Source: Cupriavidus numazuensis (GTDB lineage Bacteria; Pseudomonadota; Gammaproteobacteria; Burkholderiales; Burkholderiaceae). From it: DNA of 61,691 bases. This document shows, one piece after another, positions 17,289-26,226 of the stretch. The position numbers and the translations under genes were made by a program. Position 1 is the stretch's first letter. The number at the start of each line of letters is the position of its first letter. The DNA is taken from positions 1-61,691 of the forward strand of contig NZ_CAJPVI010000051.1 of assembly GCF_905397435.1 (NCBI RefSeq). The letters run 5' to 3'. The notes below the pieces were generated by a model, which ran no database searches, had not been told where the DNA came from, and worked only from the letters and a program-made list of their open reading frames with translations.

Positions 17289-18227
17289 CTACGGATTCTC
17301 GGCGGCAAAGCGGCAGAGAAATGCTTTCAGCATCATCGCGGCTTCTCCAAGCTCTTCCAAAAGGTTCAACACACCTACGGGTTGGAACGCTGGCATATCG
17401 GCAACGTCCAGCAGCACCAGCTGCCCTAGCTCAACCATATGCCGCACGATGCTGAATGGCGTCAGCATGAGCAAGGCTTCGCTCTGGAGTTGCGCTAGCG
17501 TCATATCGAAGGAGCGCGTTTTGAGTTTCCGATACTCCGGCTCCGTACCGTGCCTAACCATGAGCTCGTCGAAGATCCGCCGGGCTTCTGTAGACGGGTG
17601 CGTTAGAAGCCATACCTCTGTCGCCAGCTCCTCGAACTGGAACGGTCCGCGATGCGCCAATGGATGAGCCGGCCCACAAACTACCGCCATGCGATCTCGG
17701 AACAACTCCGAGAACTCCCAGCCTTCCGGCACGATCTCCGGCGGCCGGCAGAGCATCAGGTCAATCTTCCGGTGGGAAATCAGGGCACTCGATTGGGCGG
17801 CATTGGCCTCCTGCAATTCGATCATGACGTCAGGCCTGGCGCGACTGAACGCTGGCAGCGCGCGAACGAGAAAGCCAGAAATCGCTGCTTGAATAGCGCC
17901 GACCCGGGCGATACCCAGTGATTCTTTGCGACGGAACGCCACGAATTCCGTGCCCTCTTCAAGCGCCACCAAGGCTTGGCGCATGAACGGAAGCAGTTCC
18001 TGTCCGACCGCCGTCATCCGCATGCCTCGCGCATGTCGGTGAAACAGTGTGCATTCCAGCAGTTGCTCCAGGTCCGCTATCAGGTTTGTGATCGCCGGCT
18101 GCGTCATGCCGACAGCCTCTGCAGCACGGTTCGCGCTGCCCAGTTCCGCCACCGCGACAAAAGCTTGCAAATGACGAAACCGCGCCCCAGACATGAGGCG
18201 CGCATAAAAGACCTTGGGGGATTGCAT
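17289..18227 (-). CDS. LysR-family transcriptional regulator
   Basis: About 312 residues. The N-terminal winged helix is clear: FRHLQAFVAVAELGSANRAA, VGMTQPAITNLIADLEQLL, TLFHRHARGMRMTAVGQ. The effector domain follows with VGAIQAAISGFLVRALPAF, IDLMLCRP and FRDRMAVVCGPAHPLA. It resembles the GbpR/CbbR-like subgroup. The start is uncertain: ATG at 18227 or 18194, or further up to 18320, none with a strong ribosome-binding site. It lies between the porin and the Bug gene on the same strand and probably regulates this uptake and catabolic set. Confidence 0.87.
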   Translation of the reverse strand: MQSPKVFYARLMSGARFRHLQAFVAVAELGSANRAAEAVGMTQPAITNLIADLEQLLECTLFHRHARGMRMTAVGQELLPFMRQALVALEEGTEFVAFRRKESLGIARVGAIQAAISGFLVRALPAFSRARPDVMIELQEANAAQSSALISHRKIDLMLCRPPEIVPEGWEFSELFRDRMAVVCGPAHPLAHRGPFQFEELATEVWLLTHPSTEARRIFDELMVRHGTEPEYRKLKTRSFDMTLAQLQSEALLMLTPFSIVRHMVELGQLVLLDVADMPAFQPVGVLNLLEELGEAAMMLKAFLCRFAAENP

Positions 18228-18326
18228 GGACAGTTGCACAACGGCGGGGTAGGTATAGCGAGATGCTATACCGTCTCGCGGACCGGGCCAAGACGGCATT
18301 GGTTCTCCCCCGCGCGGCAAGACGCG

Positions 18327-19406
18327 TCAGAAGATGTGCTTCATGCCAATACGAGACAAGAATTGATTCTGGCTCGAAGAGGCGCCAATCAGATAGATAG
18401 AAGCGACCGTCCCCGGGCCGCTGGCACGTTGTGCTGCCAGCTCCAGGTAAACGTCAGTGCGCTTCGACAAGAAGTAGTCGACGCTGAAATTTGCCATATA
18501 CCAGCGGGATTGCTCGAACCTGTCGGTGGACAGCTGTCCTGCCATCAGCACGGAAGGTGATACCTGGTAGGTGGTTCCAATCCGCAGCACCTGGTCTGAA
18601 GAGCTGGCGTGCCCCAGTTTGAGCAAAGTGTTGGTGTAAAGAATTGAAGGCGTCCAGGCTCCCAGCTTGTACTTGACTCCAACGCCGAAAATGCGCTGCT
18701 TATCGGCAGTCAGGATAGTGGACGATTGCACTGGCACACCCAGCATCGTACTAACCCCCAAACGGCCGGCACGAATGATGGCGCCATTGATATCCGTCAT
18801 GACCGCAATTGCCGAAAAATCATCGTTGTTGTACTGGACGTCAGTACTGATCGCGCGGCCTTGATTGGTTGTCAGAACTCCGGCAGCTTCACCGAAGGCA
18901 TAGGTAGCGCCAAACGTGAGCCCGCCAAGGTTCGTGCTCCGATATTGGACTGCATTGTTCAGCCGCTCTCCGGCGCCCCGGTCCAGATTGGCGTTCTGAG
19001 CGCTGTAGATACCGCAATTCCAGCAAGGGAAGTAGGGAATCATCAAGACAGTGGAATCGTACTGCCGTCCCAGCGTCAGGCGCCCCAGTTCCTTGTCGCC
19101 AAGACCGACATAGGCTTGCCTGCCGAATAGAAGACCACCCTGGCCCAAGGTCCCGGTGTCGCTCGAGTATCCGTTTTCAAGCTTGAGGAGCGCCGATACG
19201 CCGCCTCCCAAGTCTTCGACGCCGGAAAATCCAAGGGCGTTGGCCCTGCTGATGCCATCCTGCATCTGGACTGTCGAGTGTCCCCCAAGGTTGTTCACAT
19301 ACGTAATTCCGCTGTCGATGTTCCCGTAAATAGTGACCGATGCTGCTGCCTGGCCGCTGGCGCAAATCGCCGTCGACGCAGCCCAGGATAAAACAATGCG
19401 TCTCAA
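18327..19406 (-). CDS. Gram-negative trimeric porin
   Basis: A 359-residue outer-membrane porin of the Burkholderia type. A signal peptide (RRIVLSWAASTAICASGQAAA) leads to SVTIYGNIDSGITYVNNLGG, the characteristic first strand; LGFSGVEDLGGGVSALLKLE, FGRQAYVGLGDKELGRLTLGRQYD (eyelet loop region) and a closing phenylalanine (MKHIF) fit a 16-strand barrel. I chose a TTG start at 19406 because GGGGAGA lies 4-5 bases upstream and the signal peptide begins there; the frame is open to 19622 without meaning. It is the first gene of the LysR/Bug/amidohydrolase/aldolase group, consistent with entry of the same substrate. Confidence 0.87.
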   Translation of the reverse strand: MRRIVLSWAASTAICASGQAAASVTIYGNIDSGITYVNNLGGHSTVQMQDGISRANALGFSGVEDLGGGVSALLKLENGYSSDTGTLGQGGLLFGRQAYVGLGDKELGRLTLGRQYDSTVLMIPYFPCWNCGIYSAQNANLDRGAGERLNNAVQYRSTNLGGLTFGATYAFGEAAGVLTTNQGRAISTDVQYNNDDFSAIAVMTDINGAIIRAGRLGVSTMLGVPVQSSTILTADKQRIFGVGVKYKLGAWTPSILYTNTLLKLGHASSSDQVLRIGTTYQVSPSVLMAGQLSTDRFEQSRWYMANFSVDYFLSKRTDVYLELAAQRASGPGTVASIYLIGASSSQNQFLSRIGMKHIF

Positions 19407-19856
19407 AGCTGTCTCCCCATATCTAATAAGTGTGTGACGCGTAAGACCCATTACATCAAGCCAGCGTCGGCGGCCGGAAGATTCGCTTGCCGCAGGCTCA
19501 TCTCGATCGCCCTTCCGCGCGGCAAAACTGGTAGTTGTCCGGGCAGTTGGGCGCTCTGGCGGCCTGGGGCTACAGCGCGAATGGGCAAGGCAGATTCTTC
19601 CGTGCCGAGGTTTGGGAGACAAATAAGAATGGCCGGTGCGGCATCAGAGATCGTTATAGCTCCCTGTGTCTGCCGGCCTAATCAGGGTGATGGTGCTTTT
19701 CGCAGTAAAACGATACGCCGGCCAGCAAAATTCGCTTTCAAATCAATAATTTGCACACACGGACTTTTCCACGAAACGCTGTTTGCGCAACTCGTTGATA
19801 CAGAATGGTTTTCTTGCTGAAACCGTGTCAATCAGCACCGAAAGCACCATCACCCC
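19407..19856. other. Gap without a supportable gene
   Basis: About 450 bp between the porin start and the broken end of the RND gene. It should hold the porin promoter, but I cannot place one with confidence. Part of the right half (19690-19850) is more AT-rich than its surroundings. The right boundary is the breakpoint where the RND coding sequence begins in mid-gene. Confidence 0.4.
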
Positions 19857-22424
19857 TCGCAGGGCAAGGTGCTGGCTGCGCTCAAGGGCGCCAATCAGGA
19901 GACTGGCGGCTCGGTGCTGGAGCTGGGCGAGGCCGAGTACATGGTGCGTGCCTCCGGCTATCTGAAGACACTGGACGACTTTCGACGCATCCCCATCCTG
20001 ACGAGTGAAGCCGGCATTCCCGTGCGCCTGGGCGATGTCGCCACGGTCCAGCTCGGTCCCGAAATGCGACGCGGCATCGCCGAACTGGATGGCCAGGGCG
20101 AGGTGGCGGGCGGCGTGATCGTGATGCGCTCGGGCAAGAACGCGCTGGAGACCATCGAGGCGGTGAAGGTCAAGCTGGCGGTCCTCAAGAAGAGCCTGCC
20201 GGCCGGTGTCGAGATCGTGACGACCTATGACCGTTCCGCACTGATCAACCGTGCGGTAGAAAACCTGACGCACAAGCTGAGCGAGGAATTCATCGTCGTC
20301 GCGCTGGTCTGCCTGGTCTTCCTGTTTCACCTGCGCTATGCACTGGTGGCCATCGTATCGCTGCCGCTCGGCGTGCTGGCCGCTTTCCTGGTCATGCGGT
20401 ACCAGGGCGTCAATGCCAACATCATGTCGCTCGGCGGCATCGCCATTGCGGTCGGTGCCATGGTGGACGCCGCTGTCGTCATGATCGAGAACGCGCACAA
20501 GCATCTGGAGCACTGGCATGCCGACAACCCGGGCAGGGAACTGACCGGCCACGAGCGCTGGAGCGTGATCGGCGAGTCGGCGGCCGAGGTCGGACCGGCC
20601 TTGTTCTTCTCGCTGCTGATCATCACGCTCTCGTTCATTCCGGTATTTACGCTGGAAGCGCAGGAAGGCCGGCTTTTCTCGCCACTCGCCTTTACCAAGA
20701 CCTACTCGATGGCGGCCGCTGCCGGGCTGTCCGTGACGCTGGTGCCGGTGCCGATGGGCTACATGATTCGCGGCCGCATTCCCACTGAGCAGTCCAATCC
20801 GTTGAGTCGTTGGTTGATTCGTGCTTATCAGCCGGTGCTGGCCAAGGTGCTCACCTGGCCGAAGACCACGGTGGCGATCGCGGCCGTCCTGCTGGTCGCT
20901 ACCGCTTGGCCGGTCACGCGGATCGGCGGGGAATTCATGCCGCCGCTCGATGAAGGCGATCTGCTCTACATGCCGTCCGCCCTGCCTGGGCTTTCGGCCG
21001 GCAAGGCGGCCCAACTCTTGCAGCAGACCGACCGCCTGATCAAGACCGTGCCGGAGGTGGCCACCGTGTTCGGCAAGGCAGGCCGCGCCGACACGGCGAC
21101 CGACCCGGCGTCCATCGAAATGTTCGAGACCACGATCCAGTTCAAGCCACGTGAACAGTGGCGCGCGGGCATGACGACCGACAAGCTGGTGGAGGAACTG
21201 GATCGCGCGGTGAAGGTGCCGGGACTGTCCAACATCTGGGTGCCGCCGATCCGCAACCGCATTGACATGCTGGCCACCGGCATCAAGAGCCCGGTTGGCA
21301 TCAAGGTGGCGGGCACGGACCTGCAGGAAATCGACCGGCTGTCCACGCGGATCGAAGAGGCCGTGAAGACGGTGCCGGGGGTCACCTCCGCCCTGGCCGA
21401 ACGGCTGACTGGCGGGCGCTACGTCGATGTCGACATCGACCGCATGGCCGCCGGACGGTATGGGCTCAACATCGACGATGTGCAGAGCATCGTGTCGTCG
21501 GCGGTCGGCGGCGACAATGTCGGGGAAGTGGTCGACGGGCTCGCTCGCTTCCCGATCAATGTGCGCTACCCCCGCGACTACCGCGACTCTGTAGAACAAT
21601 TACGCAGCCTGCCCATCGTTACCGACCGCGGCCAGCAGATCACGCTGTCCGACGTGGCGCGCATCCAGATCGTGCAAGGCCCACCCATGCTGCGCAGCGA
21701 GAATGCTCGGCTGTCCGGATGGGTTTACGTGGACATTCGCGGGCGCGATCTACGCTCGGCGGTCCACGACATGCAGTCCGTGGTGGTCAAGGCGGTGCCG
21801 ATGCCGGCCGGCTATTCCCTGAGCTGGTCCGGCCAGTTCGAGTACCTGGAGCGGGCCACCGCCAAGCTGAAGGTGGTGGTGCCGTTCACGCTGCTGATCA
21901 TCTTCGTGTTGCTTTATCTCGTGTTTGGTCGCCTGGATGAAGCGATATTGATCATGGGTACGCTGCCGCTGGCGCTGATCGGCGGCTTCTGGCTGCTGTA
22001 CCTGCTGGGCTACAACCTCTCGGTGGCCGGGATCGTCGGCTTCATCGCCCTGGCGGGCGTGGCGGCCGAGTTCGGCGTGATCATGCTGCTCTACCTGAAG
22101 CAGGCCTGGACCGAACGCGAGGACCGGGGCGAAGCCAGCACGGCGGCGCTGCTGGAGGCGATTCAGGAGGGCGCAGCCCTGCGCGTTCGCCCCAAGGCCA
22201 TGACGGTCGCGGTGATTCTCGCCGGCCTGATTCCCATCATGTGGTCCCATGGCACCGGATCGGAGGTCATGCAGCGCATTGCCGCGCCGATGGTTGGCGG
22301 CATGGTGACCGCACCTCTGCTGTCTCTCTTTGTCGTGCCAGCCGCGTACCTGCTGATCCGCCGGCGGCAGACAAAATCTTCACCACTTCCCACGCACCCC
22401 TCCCTTCAAAAGGAAACACCATGA
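19857..22424 (+). pseudogene. 5'-truncated CusA/CzcA-type RND efflux pump
   Basis: About 855 codons of a heavy-metal RND transporter, the inner-membrane proton antiporter of a CusCBA-type system. Homology starts abruptly at SQGKVLAALKGANQETGG (about 19857); normal pumps have roughly 200 residues more at the N-terminus, including the first membrane helix. Downstream parts look intact: GGIAIAVGAMVDAAVVMIEN with the proton-relay acidic residue of TM4, GGEFMPPLDEGDLLYMP, and the TM8-12 block with GIVGFIALAGVAAEFGVIMLL. A GTG at 19869 could in principle start translation. No CusB or CusC gene is present upstream. The truncated protein is unlikely to pump. The stop overlaps the CusF-like start as ATGA. 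Confidence 0.85.
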
Positions 22425-22759
22425 AACACATCAAGACCCTGACCCTGGTTGCCGCACTCGTTGCCGCCCCAGCGGCCTTCGCCGCCACGTCCATGGAGGG
22501 CATGGACATGAAGTCGTCCGCGCCTTCACAGCAGGCGCCGCACCCGGTCGCCGCGGAGATCAAGAAGATTGACGCGCAATCGGGCAAGGTCACCCTCAAG
22601 CACGGCCCCATTCAGAACCTTGGCATGGCTGCCATGACCATGGCGTTTCCGGTCAAGGATCGCGCATTGTTGAAGGACTTCAAGGAAGGAGATTCCGTGA
22701 TGGTCACCTTCGACAAGGTAGAAGGCAAGCCGACGGTAGTGGACATGCACCGCCCGTAA
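22421..22759 (+). CDS. CusF-like periplasmic copper-binding protein
   Basis: A 112-residue secreted protein. The signal peptide is MKHIKTLTLVAALVAAPAAFA. The mature part starts with a Met-rich stretch (SMEGMDMKSS), then a CusF OB-fold: KIDAQSGKVTLKHGPI, LGMAAMTMAFPV, and GDSVMVTFDKVEGKPTVVDM. The copper ligands His and the two Met of the M-T-M motif are present; the Trp that caps copper in E. coli CusF is replaced by Met here. CusF hands Cu(I) or Ag(I) to the RND pump, but the pump gene next door is truncated, so this protein may now act as a scavenger or be silent. AAGGAA precedes the ATG. Confidence 0.87.
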   Translation: MKHIKTLTLVAALVAAPAAFAATSMEGMDMKSSAPSQQAPHPVAAEIKKIDAQSGKVTLKHGPIQNLGMAAMTMAFPVKDRALLKDFKEGDSVMVTFDKVEGKPTVVDMHRP

Positions 22760-22768
22760 GCTTCAGGA

Positions 22769-22796
22769 GCACCCGCCACCACCGATGGGCGGGTGC
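22769..22796 (+). terminator. Hairpin after the cusF-like gene
   Basis: GCACCCGCC and GGCGGGTGC form a perfect 9 bp stem with a 10-base loop, 10 bp after the stop codon. There is no T-run, so it may be a weak or factor-assisted terminator. Confidence 0.5.
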
Positions 22797-22821
22797 CCTG
22801 CCGGAACGAGATAGAGCGCTC

Positions 22822-23010
22822 ATGTACTTTGACTTGCGTTGGTTGCCACCAGGGCTGAGGCAGTTACTCATCAGGGAGATCATCCCGGTCGTGATTCTGG
22901 TCGCGGCAGTGTGTTACTGGGGGGCGCGCTCCTGGCGTCGAATTGGGCGAAATCGGACGTCGCCGTTCCGCATGACGCGCACCCGCGGCAGGAAGCGTGG
23001 ACATCGTTAG
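22822..23010 (+). CDS. Possible small membrane protein, 62 aa
   Basis: A short frame with one plausible membrane helix (IIPVVILVAAVCYWGARSW, about residues 20-38) flanked by Arg residues, followed by an Arg-rich tail. I do not recognise it and the start has no clear ribosome-binding site. It is followed at once by a strong inverted repeat. It may be real but is weakly supported. Confidence 0.25.
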   Translation: MYFDLRWLPPGLRQLLIREIIPVVILVAAVCYWGARSWRRIGRNRTSPFRMTRTRGRKRGHR

Positions 23011-23015
23011 TCTGG

Positions 23016-23056
23016 CGCTGGCCACCGAGGCCGCCGATCATCCTCGGCGGCCAGCG
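23016..23056. terminator. Long inverted repeat
   Basis: CGCTGGCC-A-CCGAGG pairs with CCTCGG-C-GGCCAGCG around an 11-base loop: 14 paired bases with one mismatch. It lies just past the small frame ending at 23010. It may terminate the metal-resistance unit or be a relic of a repeat element. The next 330 bp (23057-23389) contain nothing I can support as a gene. Confidence 0.5.
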
Positions 23057-23389
23057 ATCTTTGACGTCCAGATCCGGATAAGAAAAGTTCGGCATGCGTA
23101 AGGAATGCTGATAGCAGTGAGTCATCATCTGATCGCCGGGAGGACCGATGCCGCGCAACTGGCCGAGCAGACTGAAGTGTTAAAACCTAATGGCCGGCGA
23201 TTGGTCGCTTGCGGCCACGAAGCGTCACTCGCCTGCATCAATTTTCGGACGTTCCAACGGCGGCTTCGCTTACTAAGCTGCCGTCCAGTTCGCGGCGATG
23301 ATCATCAATTATCGGTTGAGCCAGGCACGCGGTGCCATGCCTGACACACTGAGCCCGATCGGGACTTTTTGCTCGGCGTGCCAACGCAG

Positions 23390-24376
23390 TCAGTTCAGGT
23401 TGATCTTGAAATCCTTGATGATCTTCCCGATCCTGTCGAAGCCTTCCTTTTCGGCCCTTTCCAAAGTCTCGATCGACTGGGGCTGCATGGGCTCGAGGCC
23501 CAGCTCAGCCAGCTTCTTCTGCACCGATGGGGCCGCCGCGGCCTTGTAGACTGCAGCACGGATCCTCTCCGACAGTTCTGGTGACACCCCGGCCGCAACA
23601 ATAGCCACGGCCTGATTACTGAACTGATTGATGTCGGGGTACCCCAGTTCGGTAAAGGTCGGCACGTCGGGCAGGCTGGCTAGGCGGTGCGGGGCAATGA
23701 CGGCATAGGGCCTGAGTTTGCCGCCGCGAATCATGGGCAGCGAGGTCAGCAGTCCATCCACCATGATGGGCGTCTGCCCGCCCATGACCTGGACCAGCGC
23801 GGGAGGCGAGCCTAAGAAAGGCACATGATTGAGCTGGAGCCCGGTCCGGCTGCTCAGCATCACTCCCGCGTAATGCGAGGCCGATCCCACCGCATACGAG
23901 GCAAACGAATTCTGTTGCGGGTTGGCCTTCAGATAGGCGATCAGGCTTTTGAAGTCCCTGGGCGGAAGTGCCGTGTTACCCACCAGCACGAAGGCAGAGC
24001 GGGCGAATGCCGCCACCGGCCGGATGTCTTTGGTGGCGGAGAAGTTCTGCTTGATGACGTGCGGGATCTCCGTGAGGATGTTGTCGAAGGCAACCACGAT
24101 GGTCTGGCCATCTGCCGGTAACGACAACAGGCTCGCCATGGCAACGTTGCCGCCCGCTCCGCGCTTGTTGTCCACGACGAACGGTACGCCAACATCCTTT
24201 GACAGTTGGTCGGATAAGACGCGGGCGACGATGTCCATCGAGCCGCCGGCAACCGCCGGCACGATGACCCGCACCGGCTTGGTAGTCCAGGCGTGGGCCA
24301 CGCCCGCCCCTAAGAACAGTGACATCGCGCAGAGCAGGGTTCGCGCGCCCCCGCTCCGGATAGGGCGCTTCATCAT
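23390..24376 (-). CDS. Bug/TctC-family periplasmic receptor
   Basis: A 328-residue receptor with a signal peptide (ALLCAMSLFLGAGVAHA, about residues 14-30). Bug hallmarks: TKPVRVIVPAVAGGSMDIVA, VVDNKRGAGGNVAMASL, DGQTIVVAF, and NSFASYAVGSASHYAGVML. It lies 36 bp downstream of the left BKACE gene on the same strand and is the last gene of the left module, so it probably brings in the substrate of that pathway. As elsewhere in this window, no TctA/TctB partner is nearby. Confidence 0.9.
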   Translation of the reverse strand: MMKRPIRSGGARTLLCAMSLFLGAGVAHAWTTKPVRVIVPAVAGGSMDIVARVLSDQLSKDVGVPFVVDNKRGAGGNVAMASLLSLPADGQTIVVAFDNILTEIPHVIKQNFSATKDIRPVAAFARSAFVLVGNTALPPRDFKSLIAYLKANPQQNSFASYAVGSASHYAGVMLSSRTGLQLNHVPFLGSPPALVQVMGGQTPIMVDGLLTSLPMIRGGKLRPYAVIAPHRLASLPDVPTFTELGYPDINQFSNQAVAIVAAGVSPELSERIRAAVYKAAAAPSVQKKLAELGLEPMQPQSIETLERAEKEGFDRIGKIIKDFKINLN

Positions 24377-24412
24377 GGGTGTCTCCTTTGTTGTGCGTGC
24401 GAGGGCTTACCG

Positions 24413-25468
24413 TCAGGCTACGGCCCAGGCGGGCTGGCCGCGCTCGTTCTGCCGGCGGTTGGGCAGGTAGCCAACCTTGCGCAGCGTTTCATCCACCGTC
24501 TGGTACTGCTCGCCAATGCGATAGATGCGGCGGGCCTCGTCGGCAGTGGCTACGTCGCGGTACAGGCTGCGCGACATGTTCACCATGCGCTCCACCTGCT
24601 GTACGGACGTCATACGCTCTCCCTTGCGGCCCCACAGCGTGTCTTCAATGCCGCAGCGCACGTGGAAACCCATCGCGATCGCCATGGTGGTCAGCGGATG
24701 GACGTAGCGCATAAAGGACTCCACGGTGAAGATCGCGTTGTCGGGCAAGCGGTTGGCCATTTCCAGCAGGTTGCGCGGATTCGGCCCTTCGGACCCGCCG
24801 CCGAGCTGCACCCAGTTCACCAGCAGCGGCCCCTTGTAGATGCCGCGGCGAATCAGCCGCTCGATGGATTCCATCTTCGCGATCTGGCCGACCATGAAAT
24901 GCGGCTGGATACCGGCTGCTTGCAGGCGCTTGAGATGCTCTTCCACAAACACCGGCCCGGCCTCGTAGGACATGTTGCGGTACGCCTCGTATATCGCCGG
25001 CTCGGCCATGGACGTGCCGGCGTATTCCTCCAGCGGGTGCATCTCGGTGACGTTCATCGTGGCGCTGTTGACCACGATCGTCACCTGATCCGGTTTCGGG
25101 CTGAGATCGGCCAGCATGTGGCGCGTATCGTCGCTCAGCCACTTTGCGGCTGCGCCATCGCTCTCTGGCGCAAAGGAAATGGAGCCGCCCACCTGCAGAA
25201 TCATTTTCGGTACGGCGTCGCGCAACCGCGCCAGCAGTTCATTGAACATGGATAGCCGCTTGCTGCCTTTGCCATCGGCCTCGCGCACGTGCACGTGCAG
25301 CACGGTGGCGCCGGCGTTGTAGCAATCGACCGCTTTCTGCACCTGTTCGTCCATGCTCACAGGGATGTCGTCCGAATCGGTGGGAAGCCACTGCGGCCCG
25401 TATGGTGCCACCTGAATGACCAAGGGTTCCTGGTTCTCGGGGAGAAGGGAATCATCAAGGAATTGCAC
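24413..25468 (-). CDS. Beta-keto acid cleavage enzyme (BKACE, DUF849), left copy
   Basis: A 351-residue member of the Kce-type family, which condenses a beta-keto acid with acetyl-CoA to give acetoacetate and a new acyl-CoA, using a metal ion. Seen: the metal-binding His pair in VLHVHVREADGKGSKR (about residues 57-59), GGSISFAPESDGAAAKWL, PDQVTIVVNSATMNV and GIQPHFMVGQIAKMESIERL. It has more residues than the 270-310 common in the family. The start is GTG at 25468 with AGGAG 7 bases before it; the leader AGGAGACAACC is identical to that of the right copy. It is fourth in the QOR-TauD-hydrolase-BKACE-Bug operon. The substrate is unknown. Confidence 0.9.
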   Translation of the reverse strand: MQFLDDSLLPENQEPLVIQVAPYGPQWLPTDSDDIPVSMDEQVQKAVDCYNAGATVLHVHVREADGKGSKRLSMFNELLARLRDAVPKMILQVGGSISFAPESDGAAAKWLSDDTRHMLADLSPKPDQVTIVVNSATMNVTEMHPLEEYAGTSMAEPAIYEAYRNMSYEAGPVFVEEHLKRLQAAGIQPHFMVGQIAKMESIERLIRRGIYKGPLLVNWVQLGGGSEGPNPRNLLEMANRLPDNAIFTVESFMRYVHPLTTMAIAMGFHVRCGIEDTLWGRKGERMTSVQQVERMVNMSRSLYRDVATADEARRIYRIGEQYQTVDETLRKVGYLPNRRQNERGQPAWAVA

Positions 25469-25622
25469 GGTTGTCTCCTGATAGGAAGGTTTGAGTTGCG
25501 AGACGCCGAGCTGGTAACGGGACTGAGCCCTTGCACACGGCGTCCGCGAGGGGCATTCACGCCAGACGGGGCGAAGGAAAGCGTCGCGCGACAGTGACGC
25601 GTACCTGTCCCTCTCCCTTGTT

Positions 25623-26204
25623 TCACTTCAACTCGCGAATCAGTTCCAGTGCCTGTGGCCAGTCGCCGAAGCCGGCGGCCGGATTGAGGTGGCCGACCGG
25701 GCCCAGATCCACGAGGCGACCGCCCCAATCCGCCGCCATCTCCGAGACGCGATCGAATCGCGCCAGCGGATCGTTGCGGCTGGCCGCGACAATGCTCGGG
25801 AACGGCAAGGCGCCACGGGGAACGGGCAGCCAGCCGTTTCGCTCCAGGTCGTCCCGGGCGGTGTGGCCTGACGGCATGGGCGCCTCGAGATCCGGCGGGG
25901 TCGCCAGCAACGCGCCGTGGATCTGTCTTGCGCCATGCCTCGCCCAATGGACGGTGGTCATGACACCGGCGCTATGGGCAACCAGGATGATGGGACCGTT
26001 GATGCGGCCAATCGCTGCGTCAAGCGCTGCCACACGCGCCGCGCAACTCAGTTTGTCTCGATCAAGCGGGGGCACGGTAACAGCATTGGGCAGCTTTGCT
26101 TCCAGCAGCGTTTGCCAGTGTTCGGCAACGTGATCGCGCAGTCCGGGGACGATCAGAATGGTGGGCGCGTCCGAGGCGCCCGGCTTGCTACGGGTGGGTA
26201 TCAT
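25623..26204 (-). CDS. RBBP9/YdeN-family serine hydrolase
   Basis: A 193-residue small alpha/beta hydrolase. Seen: TILIVPGLRDHVAEHWQTLLE at the N-terminus (the family's P-G-x-x-x-x-x-x-H-W), the nucleophile elbow VAHSAGVMTTVHWA, an Asp in AASRNDPLARFD, and the His of GPVGHLNPAAGFGDWP near the C-terminus. RBBP9-type hydrolases cleave small esters or amides in the cytoplasm. It stands between the TauD and BKACE genes of the left module (22 bp after TauD) and has no counterpart in the right module, so it may process a substrate special to the left set. Confidence 0.85.
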   Translation of the reverse strand: MIPTRSKPGASDAPTILIVPGLRDHVAEHWQTLLEAKLPNAVTVPPLDRDKLSCAARVAALDAAIGRINGPIILVAHSAGVMTTVHWARHGARQIHGALLATPPDLEAPMPSGHTARDDLERNGWLPVPRGALPFPSIVAASRNDPLARFDRVSEMAADWGGRLVDLGPVGHLNPAAGFGDWPQALELIRELK

Positions 26205-26226
26205 TTCGCGTACCGTTCCTTTTCCG

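Noticed and set aside
19743..21599. A 618-codon open frame on the minus strand opposite the RND gene
   Set aside because: It is rich in His, Arg, Asp and Gln in the pattern produced by reading a high-GC gene backwards, and the plus strand encodes a clear RND pump.
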